Shown here: in pieces, positions 8,900 through 17,788 of the stretch
How positions within the stretch are numbered: the stretch's first letter is position 1
Layout of the letters: every line of letters starts with the position of its first letter
The notes under the pieces: generated by a model
What the model was told of the DNA's origin: nothing
The model's database searches: none
The model's input: the letters and a program-made list of their open reading frames with translations, nothing else
Program-made: the position numbers and the translations under genes
From: Pseudomonas sp. CFII64
GTDB lineage: Bacteria > Pseudomonadota > Gammaproteobacteria > Pseudomonadales > Pseudomonadaceae
Reading direction: 5' to 3'
NCBI RefSeq assembly: GCF_000416235.1
Contig: NZ_ATLO01000028.1
Location: 62,001-126,000, forward strand
Length of the DNA stretch: 64,000 nucleotides

Positions 8900-9823
8900 T
8901 CACTGGACGGTGAGGGAACAGAACAACCCTAAGGCATTTTTTTCTCGATATTCTTTAGGCGTCATTGACAGCTTTTCTTTGAATAATCTGGTCATATGGC
9001 TTTGGTCAGCAAAGCCGCAATCCATCGCCACGGCCTTGAGCGGCACATTGTGCAGAGTCGAAAGCAACCGTTCGGCTCGCTTGAGCCGTTGTGCCTGCAC
9101 ATATTGATGCGGTGAAACGCCAAACACAGTTGCAAACAACCGAACGAAATGCGAAGGGCTCAAATCGACGATGGCGGCCATGTCCTTTACCGATATGGTG
9201 CCCGAGAGGTGGGTCATGATATAGCGCTGTAAGGTGTCGAGACGGGCTCTGGAAATACGTGATACGGTTTCGTCCTGACCATCACATTTTATGTATTTGC
9301 GCATGAGGTGAATGCATAGCTGTATTTCCAACGACTGCGAGAAAAGATCGCTGCCAGGTTCCTCACTCAGCGCTTCTGCCTCATAGCACCCCATGAGCGT
9401 GGATAGCGCAGCGTCGTTGACGATCGGATAGTGGTCAACGAAGGTGCGATCGATGTCCTTGTGAAAAATTTCGCTGGCGACCTTGGCCATGAGCGCTTGT
9501 GAAATGTAGATATGGCTGACTTCTATATCATTCATCCAATACCAGCGCGATGACTCGCCACGAGTGAGTATCGTTACATCATCCTCATGTACGGCATTCT
9601 TTCGCCATCGGGAGCCGTCGTGAAACCCGAGATTGGAAGTTCCCTTTTTCCAGCGAACCAGCTCATAGTCCCTCATGCAGGGTATATCTACCTCGGTTTT
9701 ATAGAAACGATAACCTCGGACTGACATACCCTTGTTCGGCACCGTATCCACTGTACCTTTGATAGTGATTTCGCCTGGTATCACCTCGAGCATTTTCTCT
9801 GGCGCCAATAGAATCAGACTCAT
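8900..9823 (-). CDS. AraC-family transcriptional regulator
   Basis: About 307 residues: an N-terminal ligand or dimerisation domain of roughly 200 residues followed by the two-helix-turn-helix AraC/XylS DNA-binding domain (from about residue 205: LDTLQRYIMTHL, then SPSHFVRLF and the second helix GFADQSHMTRLFKEKLSMTPKEYR). The start at 9823 has a clear AAGGAG ribosome site; an open extension upstream has none. It is co-directional with and downstream of the VOC and Old-Yellow-Enzyme genes, separated from them by 170 bases, so it probably controls that pair or the cupin. The inducer is unknown. Confidence 0.85.
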   Translation of the reverse strand: MSLILLAPEKMLEVIPGEITIKGTVDTVPNKGMSVRGYRFYKTEVDIPCMRDYELVRWKKGTSNLGFHDGSRWRKNAVHEDDVTILTRGESSRWYWMNDIEVSHIYISQALMAKVASEIFHKDIDRTFVDHYPIVNDAALSTLMGCYEAEALSEEPGSDLFSQSLEIQLCIHLMRKYIKCDGQDETVSRISRARLDTLQRYIMTHLSGTISVKDMAAIVDLSPSHFVRLFATVFGVSPHQYVQAQRLKRAERLLSTLHNVPLKAVAMDCGFADQSHMTRLFKEKLSMTPKEYREKNALGLFCSLTVQ

Positions 9824-9993
9824 CACAACTCCTTTATTGTCATTAAGTAGTGGAGTTTTTTCACAGTCGCGGACCCGCCAGTCACCTGACCGGATGCGTG
9901 TACGGGCTTCTAAAAATAGCACATGCCAAAGTGCGACCGAGCCCGGCTCATTGTCAGCATGAGCTAGGCCCCGTCAGCGTCACGTCACGAGCA

Positions 9994-10536
9994 TCACCGA
10001 GACTGTTTGTTGAGGTCGTCTTCTGTGGTGTCGCTGGGCCTCCAGCGGCGAAGATCCGTCTGGCGCTCATAAGCTTGGGCTGTTGGATAGGTGACCAGCT
10101 CAATCGTACTGCCCCAAGGCGTTCTGGTATACACGTAGCGATTGCCCGCACCGGCATCAAGTCCCGGAAGTTCTCCTGGCTGGCTCAACAAGGTGCCGCC
10201 CGCCTTCGCTAACCGATCAGCGGCAGCGTCGATGTCGTCGACATAGATGCAAATGTGCTGGATACCAAGGTCACTCGGGACCACGGGATTCGCCTGCGCC
10301 ACGCCAGAATACGAAAACAGCTCTAGATTGGGGCCGTTGCCAAGCCTTAGCATGCGGATGACCTGGATCACCGCGCCTTGCGCGATTCCAAGCCCTGCCT
10401 CCACTGCCGGGCCACCCAGTGGCTTGTCCAGCATGTCATAGAGCACCTGCGCACCAAACGCCTCTTCAAAGAAACGGGTAGCCTCCTGCATGTCCGGCAC
10501 GGTAATTCCGACATGCTCGATAGCGCGAACATTCAT
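9994..10536 (-). CDS. VOC (glyoxalase/bleomycin-resistance fold) protein
   Basis: 180 residues of the vicinal-oxygen-chelate superfamily. It opens IEHVGITVPDMQEATRFFEEAFGA, a beta-alpha-beta module with the metal-binding histidine (HVG), and the second module carries IQHICIYVDDIDAAADRL and the glutamate-bearing strand STIELVTYP. It may act as a lyase, isomerase or dioxygenase on the product of the neighbouring reductase; no specific reaction can be assigned. The start at 10536 has an AGGAG site and its ATGA overlaps the stop of the upstream reductase by four bases, so the two are translationally coupled. Confidence 0.82.
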   Translation of the reverse strand: MNVRAIEHVGITVPDMQEATRFFEEAFGAQVLYDMLDKPLGGPAVEAGLGIAQGAVIQVIRMLRLGNGPNLELFSYSGVAQANPVVPSDLGIQHICIYVDDIDAAADRLAKAGGTLLSQPGELPGLDAGAGNRYVYTRTPWGSTIELVTYPTAQAYERQTDLRRWRPSDTTEDDLNKQSR

Positions 10537-12428
10537 AGTGCTTCTCCTATACGTGCGGCTGACCAAAAACCTGATTGCGTGGCTTCGTACATCCTCCCTC
10601 CTCGAGCGCGCGTGCCAATGCTTTGCACGCGATAGTCATCGACCAGTCCGGCATGCAGTGTCGACGCCATGCGCGCGCTGGCCATAATGACCTGGCCATC
10701 CGCGGGTAGGATGGCGTTGGTGACAATCTTGGCGCCAAGGTTTTGCAAGAGCTCCGTAAGATGGCCGCGCTGCATGTCGTTGGTATCCATACCGACGCTA
10801 ACTGCCGGGGATAGCAAGCTGACGTTTTTTCCGTTCTCAGCCAGCCAAAGTGCTGCGAAAAGAGCAACTTCAGTCTCGCCAAACACCATGACCTCGCTCG
10901 CCGTCGGGAGAATGCCACTGGACATCATCTGGGTCACATCTGTGCTGGGATCCGCAGACTCGGTTCCGGTGGCAAGCAGCACCGTATCCCACAGGTGCGG
11001 ATTAACGTCCTTGCCATCGGAGTGCAGGTGGACCGTGACCCCTACGCGATCGAGTTCACTTGCGTAAAAATTGATCATGTTGATGACCTCCATACGAAAC
11101 GGGCTGGCCGATGCCCAGGCCCAAAGTTGTCCGCCAAGCCGCCCATCGCGTTCGAGCAGAGTGACGCTGTGGCCGCGTTGAGCGGCGAGGATCGCCGCCT
11201 CACAGCCGGAAGGTCCTGCGCCGATCACTAATACCCGCTGTTTGCTGGCGGCAGGACGGCGGGCCTGCTCGGCACGCCGCTCTTGGCCCAAGGTGGGGTT
11301 GATAACGCACTGCGTGCCTTTACCGTTGAACATCCAGCGCGATATGCACTCATTGACGGCCAAGCAACGGCGCACGCTTTGAGGCTGTCCACGCTGAGTC
11401 TTGATCACCGTATCGGGGTCAGCAAGTCCCGATCGCCCGAACGCGACAAAATCCAGCTCGCCTGCCGATACCGCTTGGGACATTTCGTCGAGTAGCCAGG
11501 TCAAGCGGCCTACGCCAATGACGGGTATCGACACCCTCTGCTTCACGGCCTTGGCATAATTGACCAACGAACCGGGGGCGATCATCGGTAATAGCGTCAT
11601 CGCTGTATCGTAATTGCCAGCGCTGACATCCAAGGCATCTACATGAGGCTCAAGCATTTCACAGAACGCCAGCCCGTCCTCGAGCGAAAGCCCGCCTTCA
11701 TAAGGTTCGACCACGCTGAGCCGATACAACACTGGATAGTCAGGACCGACCTCGGCGCGTATGCCACGAACCACCTCGAGGGCAAAGCGCGCGCGATTCT
11801 CCAGGGATCCCCCCCAGCTATCCGTGCGCTTGTTGGTGAAAGGCGATAGAAATTGGCCAAGCAGGTAACCGTGGGCGCCATGCAGTTCCACAGCGTCGAA
11901 GCCGGCTGCCACTGCGCGACGAGCACCCTGGACGTACTTGTCTATCAAACCTGGAATCTCATGCTCCTCGATAGCGCGCGGTGCTGTACCGAATGCGCTG
12001 GTGATCCCCGCAGTAGGTGCCAGCGGTGGCTCGTTTCGCTCGGTATTGCCTTTTGAGTTCTGGCGCCCCGTATGGTGCAGTTGCACGGCTATCTTCCCAC
12101 CTTCGCCGTGCACGGCATCTACCAAGTTGCTGAGCCCGCCGATGAACCGATCGTGATCGATGCGGATCGGGTGGCCGACAGTGCGCCCTACTTCCCAGTC
12201 GATGGAGGTGTTTTCAGTAATGATCAAACCGACCCCGCCCCGGGCGCGCGCTCGGTGGTAGTCGATCAGCTTGTCGTCGACTTCGCCAAAGGTACTGGCG
12301 AACTGGGTGAAGATAGGGGCCTGGACGAACCTGTTGCGCAGCTGCATCGTGCCGATCCGCCCAGGTTGGTAGAGTGCCGCAGCAGGCCCATCTGACATCA
12401 CCAAGGTTCTATCGCTTGAAGGGACCAT
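10533..12428 (-). CDS. Old-Yellow-Enzyme / 2,4-dienoyl-CoA-reductase-like flavoprotein
   Basis: 631 residues in two parts: an N-terminal FMN-binding TIM barrel (PGRIGTMQLRNRFVQAP at the start, VELHGAHGYLLGQFLSP and TDSWGGSLENRARF mid-barrel) and a C-terminal FAD/NAD(P)-binding region (VLVIGAGPSGCEAAILAA around residue 395). This is the architecture of 2,4-dienoyl-CoA reductase, trimethylamine dehydrogenase and related enone or enoate reductases. The 4Fe-4S motif between the domains reads RCLAVNECIS with a later CVINPTLG; the family normally has a cysteine where Val stands, so one of four cluster ligands is missing. The start at 12428 has a GAGGAG site. The substrate is unknown; an aromatic-acid-derived enone is a guess from the surroundings. 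Confidence 0.8.
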   Translation of the reverse strand: MVPSSDRTLVMSDGPAAALYQPGRIGTMQLRNRFVQAPIFTQFASTFGEVDDKLIDYHRARARGGVGLIITENTSIDWEVGRTVGHPIRIDHDRFIGGLSNLVDAVHGEGGKIAVQLHHTGRQNSKGNTERNEPPLAPTAGITSAFGTAPRAIEEHEIPGLIDKYVQGARRAVAAGFDAVELHGAHGYLLGQFLSPFTNKRTDSWGGSLENRARFALEVVRGIRAEVGPDYPVLYRLSVVEPYEGGLSLEDGLAFCEMLEPHVDALDVSAGNYDTAMTLLPMIAPGSLVNYAKAVKQRVSIPVIGVGRLTWLLDEMSQAVSAGELDFVAFGRSGLADPDTVIKTQRGQPQSVRRCLAVNECISRWMFNGKGTQCVINPTLGQERRAEQARRPAASKQRVLVIGAGPSGCEAAILAAQRGHSVTLLERDGRLGGQLWAWASASPFRMEVINMINFYASELDRVGVTVHLHSDGKDVNPHLWDTVLLATGTESADPSTDVTQMMSSGILPTASEVMVFGETEVALFAALWLAENGKNVSLLSPAVSVGMDTNDMQRGHLTELLQNLGAKIVTNAILPADGQVIMASARMASTLHAGLVDDYRVQSIGTRARGGRMYEATQSGFWSAARIGEAL

Positions 12429-12681
12429 AGCTATCTCCTCAGGTCATTGTTTTTATTTTTGAGCCTTGATCATGTGAGGCCGGACCGCAGGAGTATTGAA
12501 TATTTGTCGCGGTTCATTGAAGAAAATGACTTTCCCGACTCCCTACCAATTCCACTGGCTATTCGGAGCAAAAGGGCATGGAAGAATCGTTCAACAGAAA
12601 CGCAGAATTATTCAATACCGCGTTCAGTCGAACATCCGACACTACCGGCACACAATAAAAACAATAGCTACGAGGAACGTC

Positions 12682-13140
12682 ATGAAGATACTTGATATCA
12701 ACACCCGCTTGCTCGCCTTGACCGCGGTATTCGCCAGCGCCGCATACGCAGGGGACCCGCCCGAGATCAAGGCAAAGGTCGCCATTAAGGAAGTGGCCTC
12801 TTGGGAGGGCACGCCCTATAAGTCCTACCCAACCGGCCAGCCACAGTTGACCATCCTTGAAATCACCATACCGCCCCACACGGCGTTACCCTGGCATCAA
12901 CATCCGATACCCAATGCGGCTTACGTGGTATCTGGAGACTTGACAGTAGAGGACAGAGTATCCGGTAAATCTCATAGGGTAAGCGCCGGGCAGGGGTTCG
13001 CTGAATCGGTAAACTCCAGTCATCGCGGCGTGACGGGTGACAAAGAAGCTGTTGTCATAGTGACCTACTCGGGCGTGGAGGGAACACCCTTGTCAATTCC
13101 CGACAAAGGTGAAAAGGCCGAGTTCGAACATGTGGAATAA
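12682..13140 (+). CDS. Secreted cupin-domain protein
   Basis: 152 residues with a signal peptide (LLALTAVFASAAYA, cleavage before GDPP) and one cupin domain. The first metal motif is PWHQHPIPNAAYVVSG (two His, with Asn-Ala-Ala where a Glu is often found), and the second is GFAESVNSSHRG with a further His. It would act in the periplasm. The ATG at 12682 has a GAGG site; an upstream extension is non-coding in character. It is divergent from the Old-Yellow-Enzyme gene across a 253-base promoter region, and a broken paralogue lies at 8539-8868. Function unknown; periplasmic cupins of this type may bind or process a small molecule. Confidence 0.8.
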   Translation: MKILDINTRLLALTAVFASAAYAGDPPEIKAKVAIKEVASWEGTPYKSYPTGQPQLTILEITIPPHTALPWHQHPIPNAAYVVSGDLTVEDRVSGKSHRVSAGQGFAESVNSSHRGVTGDKEAVVIVTYSGVEGTPLSIPDKGEKAEFEHVE

Positions 13141-14278
13141 GCTTTGAGCTTGGTGGTCAAGCCTGCGCATATATTGCTCAGGACCGAGATGACGCGTTGA
13201 AAAGCACTTCCTTACACGGTGTGATCATCTAGCAAAGCATATGTGGGCCGATAGCGACCGGCTGTGACCGTCACTATCGGCGCTCTATCACTCAAAACGC
13301 TACTTCAAGGATGTTGGACAATTACCGGCGGTTTCACACGGCATGGGCAGATTCCAGCCGTTCGTAATTTAGCGTCTTGACCTGGTGAATAATTGTCACG
13401 GCAGGCATAAAAGAAGCCGCTTTAGCGGGTTATTTTTTCATCAATTCCATTCCAACCTCCTGAGGGCGGCTGTCACCGCCATGGCGGTCTTCAGTTATCT
13501 TTAGAGTAGCTCCGACGCTCAGGCTGATAACTACAAATTTCCACCTCGGCATCTCGTGGTATAGGCATGATTTGCTTAAGAATGTATAAACTGTATGGTC
13601 GAACGACGGATTATCATCAGTGGATCCTATAAGGCGTCGGGGAAAGTCCGATTACCCTCTTTGGGATAACAGCCATAAACATCGCTTCAATTCAAATCGC
13701 CATCGGAAAGCATGGGCATCCCTCCTCCTAGAAGCGTGCCAGTTGGCGACTCAGCACTCGGCTTGCCCGCGACCCGACACACTGATTCAGGTGATCTCGT
13801 TGCTTGAGAGGAAAGTCAATCCAGCCCCGTTGGTTTTGCTGGCACGCATCCAGGTCAGCAGCGAAGTACGCGCTACGCCGACAATCGAGTCCAGCGCCAA
13901 CGCGATGGTAAAAGCGGCCCGCGCCGTAGCGATGGGCCAACCGGCAGCCCAGATCCGCGTTTCCAGGTAGGTCTGTGTGGCATCCACATAGGGCTCGAAA
14001 AAGTCCACCAATTCCAGTTGTAGCTCATAGCGTTATCGAGCAATCATGATTGAAGCGATGGCCTCGGTCGGGCGTGAGTGGATCTCAGCCTGTCTGGCGA
14101 GCAACCTCAATGGTGTGCAAGCGGCTGTGGCCGGTGGGAGTGTGGAAGCCCGAAGTATTGAGTGGTTGTCTTGACTGGAAAGGTTTGCAGTGCTCTACCC
14201 CTTTTTTTTATATTCGATAAAATTATAACTATACTAAATGTCTCTTTAGTTTAGTTATTGAATGGATCGGCCAATCGA
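13141..14278. other. Gene-poor stretch after the cupin gene
   Basis: No gene here can be supported. Seen are: an imperfect long hairpin at 13247-13281 (GCCGATAG and CTATCGGC) just after the cupin gene; a short GC stem followed by TATTTTTTC at 13415-13439 that resembles a terminator; a perfect 14-base palindrome ACCGCCATGGCGGT near 13480; and AT-rich DNA at 14200-14260. Short open frames on both strands between 13620 and 14160, including one reading MIEAMASVGREWISACL from 14046, look like decayed coding sequence, but no family is recognised. Confidence 0.5.
13415..13439 (+). terminator. Possible rho-independent terminator
   Basis: AGCCGC-TTTA-GCGGGT stem with one mismatch, followed by TATTTTTTC. 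The stem is short and no gene ends immediately upstream on this strand. Confidence 0.35.
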
Positions 14279-14401
14279 ATGGATGCACCCCATGTATATC
14301 TGCGCTTCACCAAACTTTCCTGGGTGACCGCTGCCCTGCTTTTTGTGACACCGTCGGTCGCCAATTCAGGCTGGTTTTGGCAGAGAGTCCAAACTTTATA
14401 G
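14279..14401 (+). CDS. Possible small secreted or membrane peptide
   Basis: A 40-codon frame reading MDAPHVYLRFTKLSWVTAA then LLFVTPSVANSGWFWQ, which has the shape of a basic N-terminus plus a hydrophobic signal segment. It ends 28 bases before the next secreted-protein gene. No convincing ribosome site precedes it, so it may be spurious or a leader peptide. Confidence 0.25.
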   Translation: MDAPHVYLRFTKLSWVTAALLFVTPSVANSGWFWQRVQTL

Positions 14402-14428
14402 TGCGACTCTAAAAGGAGGCGTACAACA

Positions 14429-14743
14429 ATGAGCAACACTAGACTGAGCGCAGTTACTGCAATGCTGCTGGCCGCAGCTTGCGTGACGGCGCTTGCAGAC
14501 CCACCGAGAAAACACACCGGGAACAACACCGTCAGCGAAACGACTTCCCAACCTTCGTCTGCATACTCAGCGCCTGTCGGCAACTACGACAAGGCAAATG
14601 AATATGTCCAGCCCGTCGGAAGAAGCGGTTCACATTCGATGCATCCTGGTGCGCCTGTAGCAGCCGAGCAGTTTGCTGACGATCAGGTAGAAGCGTCTAG
14701 AACGATTGACGATGATTATCCCAATGCTCCCGGGAGCAATTGA
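14429..14743 (+). CDS. Small secreted protein of unknown function
   Basis: 104 residues. A strong AAAAGGAGG ribosome site stands at 14411-14419, nine bases before the ATG. A signal peptide (LSAVTAMLLAAACVTALA, cleavage before DPPRK) is followed by a low-complexity, Ser/Pro/Asn/Tyr-rich, acidic mature part with no recognised domain. Probably periplasmic. The last codons contain a perfect palindrome TGCTCCCGGGAGCA (14725-14738). It is convergent with the TRAP operon. No homologous family is recognised. Confidence 0.65.
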   Translation: MSNTRLSAVTAMLLAAACVTALADPPRKHTGNNTVSETTSQPSSAYSAPVGNYDKANEYVQPVGRSGSHSMHPGAPVAAEQFADDQVEASRTIDDDYPNAPGSN

Positions 14744-14754
14744 GATCATCGCCT

Positions 14755-14849
14755 GAGTGGTCGAAGTCCGCAGCCATCAACTGCCGTTGCCTGGACTGTG
14801 GCATGTCCAGCAAGGCACCCATTACAGGCTCTGTCGGCTTCGACCACTC
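14755..14849. repeat. Separated 12-base inverted repeat
   Basis: GAGTGGTCGAAG at 14755-14766 is exactly inverted as CTTCGACCACTC at 14838-14849, enclosing 71 bases in the gap between the small secreted protein and dctP. It could form a long stem at the ends of both convergent transcripts. Confidence 0.55.
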
Positions 14850-14875
14850 GCAATTCGTCACGGCCCTCAAGCCTT

Positions 14876-15895
14876 TTACTGCGCTGCGCGAACCTTGGCG
14901 ATTTCGTCGTACATCATTTTCACCAGGCTGCCATCAAGTTCTTTGGAGAACTTCTCGATTACCGGCTGCACACGTTGACGAAAACGGTCTTTCTCTTCAG
15001 GTGAGATGTCGTTAACCGCGACGTGTTTCTCGAGATTGCCTCGCGCTTTTTCCATGCTCTGCGCAGTGACCTCGCGTTGAAACACCTGAGCCTCTGCCGC
15101 AGCGTCTTTTATGATCTGCTTCTCGTCATTATTAAGACGATCCCATGTTTTCTTGCCGATGATGAAAGACTGTGGATTGAAGATGTGTCCAGTCACCGAC
15201 AGGTACTTTTGTACTTCGTAGAACTTGCTGCCTTCGATCACCGTAAACGGGTTTTCCTGGCCATCAATCGTGTGCTGCTCCAGGCCGGTATACACCTCAG
15301 GGAAAGCCATCGGCACAGGGTTGGCGCCCAATGCAGAAAACGTTTCCAGGTAGATCGGCGACTGAATCACCCGCAGTTTCAGGCCTTGCATGTCCTCCAG
15401 TTTGTTAATGGGCCGTTTGCTGTTGGTGATGTTGCGAAAACCCAGGTCCCAGTAACCCAGGTTGATCAACCCTTTGCTGTCCAGTTGCGCGGCCAGCTTC
15501 TGGCCTACTGGACCATCGATCACCGCGTGAGCTTCTTCGACGTTGTTGAACAGGAATGGGAAGTCGAGCATCGCGAAGTCTTTGGCCTGGGCTGCCAGGA
15601 TGCCGGAGTTGAGCACAGTCAGGTCCAGCGTACCGCCTTGCAACGAAGAAACGGTTTGCACATCACCCCCCAGGGTCCCACCCGGGAAAAGCGTCACTTT
15701 TATCTTGCCGCCGCTTTTGTCACGAACCAACTCGGCAAACTTCTTGGCGCCCTGCCCTTGCGGATGTTCTTGAACGTTCTGGAACGCAAAGCGCAGGGTT
15801 CGCTCGCGAATCTCCGCCGCGTGGCCGGCCATGCTGCCCAGCAACAAGCTTGTTGCGCAGGCTCCCGCCAGCAGGGATTTGATGATTTTTTGCAT
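14876..15895 (-). CDS. dctP: TRAP transporter solute-binding protein (DctP family)
   Basis: 339-residue periplasmic receptor with a signal peptide (LLAGACATSLLLGSMAGHAA) and the DctP fold. The conserved arginine strand is at LKLRVIQSPIYLETF, followed by GANPVPMAFPEVYTGLEQ and the DGQENP segment; this arginine normally binds the substrate carboxylate. The start at 15895 is preferred because GGAGAG stands upstream of it. Last gene of the Q-M-P operon, 52 bases after dctM. The substrate is an organic or sugar acid; the exact ligand cannot be read from sequence. Confidence 0.88.
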   Translation of the reverse strand: MQKIIKSLLAGACATSLLLGSMAGHAAEIRERTLRFAFQNVQEHPQGQGAKKFAELVRDKSGGKIKVTLFPGGTLGGDVQTVSSLQGGTLDLTVLNSGILAAQAKDFAMLDFPFLFNNVEEAHAVIDGPVGQKLAAQLDSKGLINLGYWDLGFRNITNSKRPINKLEDMQGLKLRVIQSPIYLETFSALGANPVPMAFPEVYTGLEQHTIDGQENPFTVIEGSKFYEVQKYLSVTGHIFNPQSFIIGKKTWDRLNNDEKQIIKDAAAEAQVFQREVTAQSMEKARGNLEKHVAVNDISPEEKDRFRQRVQPVIEKFSKELDGSLVKMMYDEIAKVRAAQ

Positions 15896-15947
15896 GTCAC
15901 TCTCCATATTGTTTTTAGAAGTCGAGTTACTGGGATGCTCGCCGAGA

Positions 15948-17228
15948 TCAACCGGTGAAAAACTTCAACGGCACGAGAACCAGCGAAGGAAACAGCACAA
16001 GCAGAAACAGCACTGCGAACTGGGCAAGCATGAACGGCCAGACACCGCGGATGATCTCGTCCATGCTTATCTTTGAGACGCCACACACCACGTTGAGCAC
16101 CGTACCGACGGGGGGTGTGATCAAGCCAATGGCGCAATTGATCAAAAACAGCACGCCGAAGTAGACCGGATCAATGCCTGCCATGACGACGGCCGGCATC
16201 AACACCGGCGTCAGCAGCAGGATGGTCGGAGTCATATCCATCGCCGTGCCGACCAGAATCACCAGCAGCATGATGACCATCAACAACATCGTCGGGTTAT
16301 CCATGAAGGGTTCGAGTACCCCCGCCAGTTGCTGAGGCAACTCGGCAATGGTCACCAGCCACGACGACACCATGGCCGCCGCCACCAGAAACATCACCAC
16401 CGATGTGGTCTTGGCCGACGTAAGAATCAGGCCATACAGTTGGTCGATCTTCAGCTCCCGGTAGATCACCAGCGATACGAACAGTGCGTAAACCGCGGCA
16501 ACCACGGCCGCCTCAGTGGGGGTAAAAATGCCGAACTTCAGGCCAAAAACGATGATCAACGGCAAACCCAGCGCCCAGCTGCCTTCGACCAGGGCACGCA
16601 TGACTTGGGCAAGGCTTTGTTTAGCGGGGGGGGCAATGTTCTCGCGACGGGAAACAAACCACCAGGCCACGGCGAGCGCGACGCCAAGCATGAGCCCGGG
16701 CACGATTCCGGCCAGGAACAGCTTGGAGATCGATACGCCGGAAGCGACGCCGAAGACGATGAAACCAATGCTTGGGGGAATCACTGGCGCGATGATCCCG
16801 CCGGCAGCGATGAGTCCTGCCGAATGCGCACGGTTATGCCCGGCCTGGACCATCATCGGCACCAGCAGCGCGGCGAGCGCGGCCGCATCGGCCACCGCCG
16901 AGCCTGACAAGGACGCCAGCAGGCACGAGGCAATAATCGCCACGTAGCCCAGGCCGCCGCGCTTATGGCCAACTAACGCCATGGCAATGTTGACGATGCG
17001 TTTGGACAAGCCGCCGGCATTCATGATCTCGCCAGCCAGCATGAAAAACGGCACAGCCATCAGCGGGAAACTGTCCGCACCGTTGAGCAGGTTCTGCGCG
17101 ATGATCTGCGCATCGAACAGGTCTAGTTGGAGCATCAGGGCGACACTGACCAGCAACAAGGCAAAGGCGATCGGGATACCCAACGCCATGGTGCCAATCA
17201 GCGAACCGAGGAATATGGCCAGAGTCAT
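15948..17228 (-). CDS. dctM: TRAP transporter large permease (DctM)
   Basis: 426 residues, almost wholly hydrophobic with about 12-13 membrane segments. It contains the TRAP large-subunit signatures: the N-terminal GIPIAFALLL, SGSAVADAAAL and the IPPSIGFIVFGVASG reentrant-loop region. It carries the Na+ and substrate translocation pathway. The ATG overlaps the dctQ stop by four bases (ATGA at 17225-17228), so Q and M are translationally coupled. Confidence 0.92.
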   Translation of the reverse strand: MTLAIFLGSLIGTMALGIPIAFALLLVSVALMLQLDLFDAQIIAQNLLNGADSFPLMAVPFFMLAGEIMNAGGLSKRIVNIAMALVGHKRGGLGYVAIIASCLLASLSGSAVADAAALAALLVPMMVQAGHNRAHSAGLIAAGGIIAPVIPPSIGFIVFGVASGVSISKLFLAGIVPGLMLGVALAVAWWFVSRRENIAPPAKQSLAQVMRALVEGSWALGLPLIIVFGLKFGIFTPTEAAVVAAVYALFVSLVIYRELKIDQLYGLILTSAKTTSVVMFLVAAAMVSSWLVTIAELPQQLAGVLEPFMDNPTMLLMVIMLLVILVGTAMDMTPTILLLTPVLMPAVVMAGIDPVYFGVLFLINCAIGLITPPVGTVLNVVCGVSKISMDEIIRGVWPFMLAQFAVLFLLVLFPSLVLVPLKFFTG

Positions 17229-17788
17229 GGGTGCGTTCTCTTGGTAGTGGACTGCTGTTTCTGGATAGCGTCGATTTCCTCGGCCGCGTCACTGTCCCTG
17301 ACCATCACCAACTCGTCATCGCCCAGCTTGCCGCTGACCACCAGGTACAACTCGTACAAGAGAATTGCGCCAGCGCTGGCGCCAAACACCAGGCCTGCCG
17401 CATAAAACAGCGCCATGGACAATCCTGATGCGGGTGCCACGACGTCCAGGTTGATGACCGCCTGCTGCCAACTGCCGCTGAACACCAACCAGCAGATGTA
17501 CAGCATCAAGAAATGACCGATCACCAGACAAATGCGCTTGCCGCCAGGGGGCAAGCGCCTGACCAGGCTGTCCAGGCCCATATGCGCGCGATCTTTCAGC
17601 GCGACCAGCGAGCCGAGAAAAATCATCCAGACAAAAAACCAGCGCGACAGCTCTTCAGAGACGCTGATCCCGGAGTTGAACGCATAACGCAGTATTACGT
17701 TGCCGAAGACCAGCACGATCATTGCGACCATGCACAGCACAATCAGCAACTTCAGCAGTTTGAAATACAGACCAACGATTCTTGTCAT
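17225..17788 (-). CDS. dctQ: TRAP transporter small permease (DctQ)
   Basis: 187 residues with four predicted membrane segments (LLKLLIVLCMVAMIVLVFG, then the SEELSRWFFVWMIFLGS signature, and two more). DctQ is the structural partner of DctM. A GAGG ribosome site precedes the ATG at 17788. The charged C-terminal tail (DDELVMVRDSDAAEEI) is somewhat long. First gene of the operon; its promoter lies in the 497-base gap shared with the divergent chemoreceptor. Confidence 0.88.
   Translation of the reverse strand: MTRIVGLYFKLLKLLIVLCMVAMIVLVFGNVILRYAFNSGISVSEELSRWFFVWMIFLGSLVALKDRAHMGLDSLVRRLPPGGKRICLVIGHFLMLYICWLVFSGSWQQAVINLDVVAPASGLSMALFYAAGLVFGASAGAILLYELYLVVSGKLGDDELVMVRDSDAAEEIDAIQKQQSTTKRTHP

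Noticed and set aside
14251..14583. 110-codon hydrophobic frame on the minus strand
   Set aside because: It is opposite the small secreted protein with its strong AAAAGGAGG site; the apparent membrane segment is the antisense of the signal-peptide codons.
15023..15958. 311-codon open frame on the plus strand
   Set aside because: It lies opposite dctP, which has a signal peptide and clear family motifs; the plus-strand translation has no recognisable domain and shows the His/Gln/Arg-rich look of an antisense frame in high-GC DNA.
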